Part shown: piece after piece, positions 33,428 to 35,193 of the stretch
How positions within the stretch are numbered: the first letter of the stretch is position 1
Layout of the letters: every line of letters begins with the position of its first letter
Source of the DNA: Chitinilyticum litopenaei DSM 21440
GTDB taxonomy: Bacteria; Pseudomonadota; Gammaproteobacteria; Burkholderiales; Chitinibacteraceae
Assembly: GCF_000428145.1 (NCBI RefSeq)
Contig: NZ_ATZJ01000045.1
Location: 1-35,193, forward strand
Reading direction: 5' to 3'
Length of the DNA stretch: 35,193 nucleotides
Position numbers and translations under genes: made by a program
The notes under the pieces: generated by a model
Told to the model about the DNA's origin: nothing
The model's database searches: none
Seen by the model: the letters and a program-made list of their open reading frames with translations, nothing else

Positions 33428-33910
33428 ATGCCGCACCCGTACGACCTCATGCCCTTGCCCGAAGGCGGCAATCTGATTTTCACGCCCTGTCCGGGCACCC
33501 GCGAGGAGGCGCTTGAGCCAGCGCTGCGTGATCTGCAGGCGGCCGGTGCCGCCGCCGTCATTACCCTGATGCCCGAGCACGAATTGCAGGAAAACCGGGT
33601 GGCCGGCTTGCCGGAGATCTGCCGCCAGCTGGGCATGGCCTGGTTGCATTTTCCGGTGGAAGACGATGCCGCGCCCGCTGACGCGTTCGAGCAGCAATGG
33701 CAGCAACACGCCGCAGCACTGCTGGGCCTGCTGGCCGCCGGCAAGACCATCGCCGTGCATTGCAAGGGCGGCTCAGGCCGCACCGGCCTGATGATCGGCA
33801 AATTGCTGATGGCCCGCGGCGCCACGGCCGCCGAAGCCATCGCCGCAGTGCGGGTATATCGCCCGCGCTCGTTCAGTATCGAGGCTCACCGGGCATACCT
33901 GGGCGTGTAA
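33428..33910 (+). CDS. Dual-specificity/tyrosine phosphatase-like protein in the ars operon
   Basis: The 160-residue protein carries the PTP loop HCKGGSGRTG (HCx5R) at about 113-122 and a candidate acid loop FPVEDDAAPADAFEQQW at about 77-93, in a CDKN3/DSP-like fold. I chose ATG 33428, with GGAG six bases upstream; ATG 33416 would add four residues. It closes the ars operon, 53 bp after the ATP-grasp gene. Because yeast-type arsenate reductases (Acr2) use an HCx5R loop, an arsenate-reducing role is conceivable; a phosphatase acting on the ATP-grasp product is equally possible. Confidence 0.78.
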   Translation: MPHPYDLMPLPEGGNLIFTPCPGTREEALEPALRDLQAAGAAAVITLMPEHELQENRVAGLPEICRQLGMAWLHFPVEDDAAPADAFEQQWQQHAAALLGLLAAGKTIAVHCKGGSGRTGLMIGKLLMARGATAAEAIAAVRVYRPRSFSIEAHRAYLGV

Positions 33911-33916
33911 CCCCAA

Positions 33917-33942
33917 AGCCTCCCGCCGCACAGGCGGGGGCT
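33917..33942 (+). terminator. Stem-loop after the ars operon
   Basis: AGCC-T-CCCGCC pairs with GGCGGGGGCT around the loop GCACA, giving ten base pairs with one bulged T, 7 bases after the phosphatase stop. It has the position of a terminator but no T tract follows. Confidence 0.45.
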
Positions 33943-34119
33943 GGTGGCGCTGGTGTACGCGAGCCAGCGTGGTCGGTTCGGTCGAGATGACCCACGATCG
34001 CGTTCCGGCTTACCGCCGCTGTGATGCGCCCAAACTTCTTGCACAGCCTCAGGTCCGTACAAGCCACAAATCTTACAGCGATCATCCAAGGTGTCTGCAG
34101 TGTGATTCGTGCGCCACGG

Positions 34120-34295
34120 GCCCAATGCGCCCATCGCGCGGGGATGCCGATGATGGTGAAAACGCAAAAGCGCCGTACCCAATTCACTTACTGCTGTGCG
34201 GTGCGCAAACTGTAATGCCGCACCCGCAACCCCTCGCGCAGCACATCCAGCAAGCGCGGCGCGGCAGTCCCGTCCGGCTGAGTGCTTTCAGGCAT
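34120..34295 (-). pseudogene. intI: Integron integrase (intI) remnant, N-terminal fragment
   Basis: From ATG 34295 the minus strand reads a short leader, then LLDVLREGLRVRHYSLRTAQ. This matches the conserved N-terminus of integron integrases (HYSLRTEQAYVNW). The expected Tyr codon is TAA (34190-34188). After it VNWVRRF continues in frame, then a one-base shift near 34160-34170 is needed to read RFHHHRHPRAMGALG. Past about 34120 the similarity stops and the core-binding and catalytic regions are absent. So the gene is dead through nonsense, frameshift and truncation. It faces away from the cassettes, as intI does. Confidence 0.8.
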
Positions 34296-34404
34296 CTGCA
34301 ACCCCACATGCTTGAAAAACAATGAAAAACGCGCGTAGCATGCAGAGTTACTCACACAGACAAACCAAATATGCACCGGCACAGCTGTATATTTTACGTT
34401 TGGC
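34296..34404. promoter_or_regulatory. Candidate attI / integron promoter region with LexA-like half-site
   Basis: Between the intI remnant and the first cassette gene, GTTTGGC at 34398-34404 is one base off the GTTRRRY core expected at the attI-cassette junction. CTGTATATTTTACG from 34384 looks like a LexA half-box (CTGTATAT) of the kind that controls many intI genes; its right half is degenerate. No clear Pc promoter could be assigned. Confidence 0.4.
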
Positions 34405-34414
34405 AATTTTGAAT

Positions 34415-34648
34415 ATGGCGTTCCATATCCTCATTGAGAAACTCAGCGAAACGGATAGTGATGCCACGTTTCGCTTCTTCGACTCGGCGTATCCGAATGA
34501 AGTCGGGGAGCTTCGACTCGACAAGCAGGCGGAATCAATTTCAATGACCAAATACACGAGAGAAGCTTTCTTTGCCAGGGCCGCACGTAAGGTGGCGATA
34601 GCATACAAATCGGGCAACCTACCAGAGCTGTTGGAGTGGACTTCTTGA
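34415..34648 (+). CDS. Integron cassette protein 1, unknown function
   Basis: The 77-residue acidic protein (MAFHILIEKLSETDSD...) lies between the candidate attI core and the attC site, and its stop is 13 bp before attC. It has no signal peptide or membrane segment, and I recognise no family. The start ATG at 34415 is chosen because it is the first ATG after the core site; a longer frame from a TTG at 34322 would run through attI. Low GC against the backbone fits cassette origin. Confidence 0.65.
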   Translation: MAFHILIEKLSETDSDATFRFFDSAYPNEVGELRLDKQAESISMTKYTREAFFARAARKVAIAYKSGNLPELLEWTS

Positions 34649-34661
34649 ATCGCGGGCCTTC

Positions 34662-34754
34662 GCCTAACAGGTCAGTCAACCGGACACCCAAACTGCATCG
34701 CAGTTTGGGTTCCCTTCGCTAGCGCTCCGGCGCCAGTTACCTCCAACGTTAGGT
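34662..34754 (+). other. Integron attC recombination site
   Basis: R'' core GCCTAAC (34662-34668) and R' core GTTAGGT (34748-34754) are complementary ends of a 93-bp site. In between are partly complementary L-type segments (AGGTCAGTCAACCGGA against TCCGGCGCCAGTTACCT) and a perfect 11-bp central stem (ACCCAAACTGC / GCAGTTTGGGT, 34686-34710) with a 3-base loop. This is the architecture of attC. Cleavage would fall after the G at 34748. Confidence 0.85.
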
Positions 34755-34759
34755 TTTTC

Positions 34760-34933
34760 ATGCGAATAGTTCATCGGCCAGAAGTCCAACTTCTTTGGTG
34801 TGGCACTGTTGATGAGGGCAAGCAGCTGGAGTTGTCGGCAACCATCAACGACGTCAGCCATGCTCTTGCCACCATTGTCGCTGATGATAAAGATGAAGCC
34901 CTTTGGTTTGAGATTTACGTCAACGGTGAGTGA
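34760..34933 (+). CDS. Integron cassette protein 2, probably cut by the insertion sequence
   Basis: A 57-residue frame (MRIVHRPEVQLLWCGTVDEG...ALWFEIYVNGE) starts 6 bases after the attC end and has no ribosome-binding site, as in many cassettes. It is too short to be caught by usual length limits, but its codon use and placement are good. Its stop TGA (34931-34933) coincides with the apparent tip of the IS element, so the natural C-terminus and the cassette's own attC may be lost. No family recognised. Confidence 0.6.
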   Translation: MRIVHRPEVQLLWCGTVDEGKQLELSATINDVSHALATIVADDKDEALWFEIYVNGE

Positions 34934-35193
34934 GGTTACCCGCGCTTTCCGGCTACCAAGGTAGCGGTTATGCGGCCAGCTTTTCTCGCTCCAGCCAGGC
35001 TGCGTAATGGGTTGCCGGTGATTCGTAATTCAGCGACGAATGCCGGCGCTTGCGATTGTAAAACACCTCGATGTAATCAAAGAGATCTGCCTTGGCTGCC
35101 GACCGGGTCGCGTAGCGCCGGTGGAACACGCGCTCGTTTTTCAGGCTGTTGAAAAAACTCTCCATCGGCGCATTGTCCCAGCAGTTGCCCTTG
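34931..35193 (-). mobile_element. IS3-family insertion sequence, 3' end only
   Basis: The transposase end (34968 on) and a short terminal segment starting TGAGGTTACCC (34931) are visible. IS3-family ends commonly start TGA/TG and have a similar C-rich pattern. The exact tip and any target duplication cannot be confirmed because the other end is outside the window. Confidence 0.7.
34968..35193 (-). CDS. IS3-family transposase OrfB, C-terminal part
   Basis: The 74 visible residues begin KGNCWDNAPMESFFNSLKNE, where the Glu of MESFF is the last residue of the DDE catalytic triad. They continue with FDYIEVFYNRKRRHSSL, the family's C-terminal signature, ending at TAA 34970-34968. The N-terminal part and orfA lie beyond the right edge. 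Confidence 0.93.
   Translation of the reverse strand, partial: KGNCWDNAPMESFFNSLKNERVFHRRYATRSAAKADLFDYIEVFYNRKRRHSSLNYESPATHYAAWLEREKLAA

Noticed and set aside
33961..34119. Short minus-strand stretch with CKICG...HH after the intI break
   Set aside because: It hints at a zinc-binding or group II intron maturase tail, but the match is too short and the frame has no supporting context.

Overview
The window looks like chromosome from a GC-rich, nitrate-respiring betaproteobacterium. A Neisseriales/Chromobacteriaceae-type host is my best guess, from gene content only. Backbone genes (narJI, the ynj cluster, the ars genes) are rich in G and C. The stretch from about 4.0 to 17.6 kb, and the last 1.2 kb, have visibly lower GC and carry mobile-element genes.

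Layout. (1) 1-2202: the end of a respiratory nitrate reductase operon (narJ partial, narI) followed by a parvulin-type prolyl isomerase. (2) 2267-3857, minus strand: a diguanylate cyclase with a secreted-type sensor domain. It is preceded by a 44-codon open frame containing a 12-base C tract and ending one base before the cyclase start. (3) About 4024-17620: an integrated element of the P4-like/satellite type. It holds a duplicated-domain protein of unknown function, an AlpA-type regulator whose ribosome-binding site lies in a long hairpin, a TOPRIM/DUF927 primase-helicase, a small overlapping gene, a 1935-residue helicase-nuclease (probable anti-phage cargo), the broken end of an older integrase and an intact tyrosine integrase. 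The right end is a 45-bp copy of the 3' part of tRNA-Pro(GGG); the intact tRNA that should mark the left end is not in the window. (4) 17621-18298: two copies of a tRNA-type terminator and mostly non-coding sequence. (5) 18299-21094, minus strand: a soluble hybrid histidine kinase with a receiver after its HPt domain.

(6) 21513-29149: a tightly overlapping plus-strand cluster. It encodes an NDH-like flavoprotein, a 69-residue protein, a fusion of a TVP38-type membrane domain with a mercuric-reductase-like flavoenzyme, the YnjB-YnjC-YnjD ABC transporter, and a YnjF-like CDP-alcohol phosphatidyltransferase. Four junctions are overlaps, which suggests one functional unit joining membrane redox chemistry, import of an unknown solute and phospholipid-headgroup transfer. 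(7) 29223-33910: an arsenic locus with arsR behind a perfect palindromic operator, arsD, arsA, an ATP-grasp-like protein and a dual-specificity-phosphatase-like protein. No arsenite efflux pump is present. (8) 33911-35193: a decayed integron with a broken intI remnant on the minus strand, a candidate attI/promoter region, two tiny cassette genes and one well-formed attC site. It is interrupted by an IS3-family insertion that runs off the window.

No rRNA gene, complete tRNA gene or CRISPR array was seen. All family assignments come from reading motifs and overall resemblance; no database search was possible.
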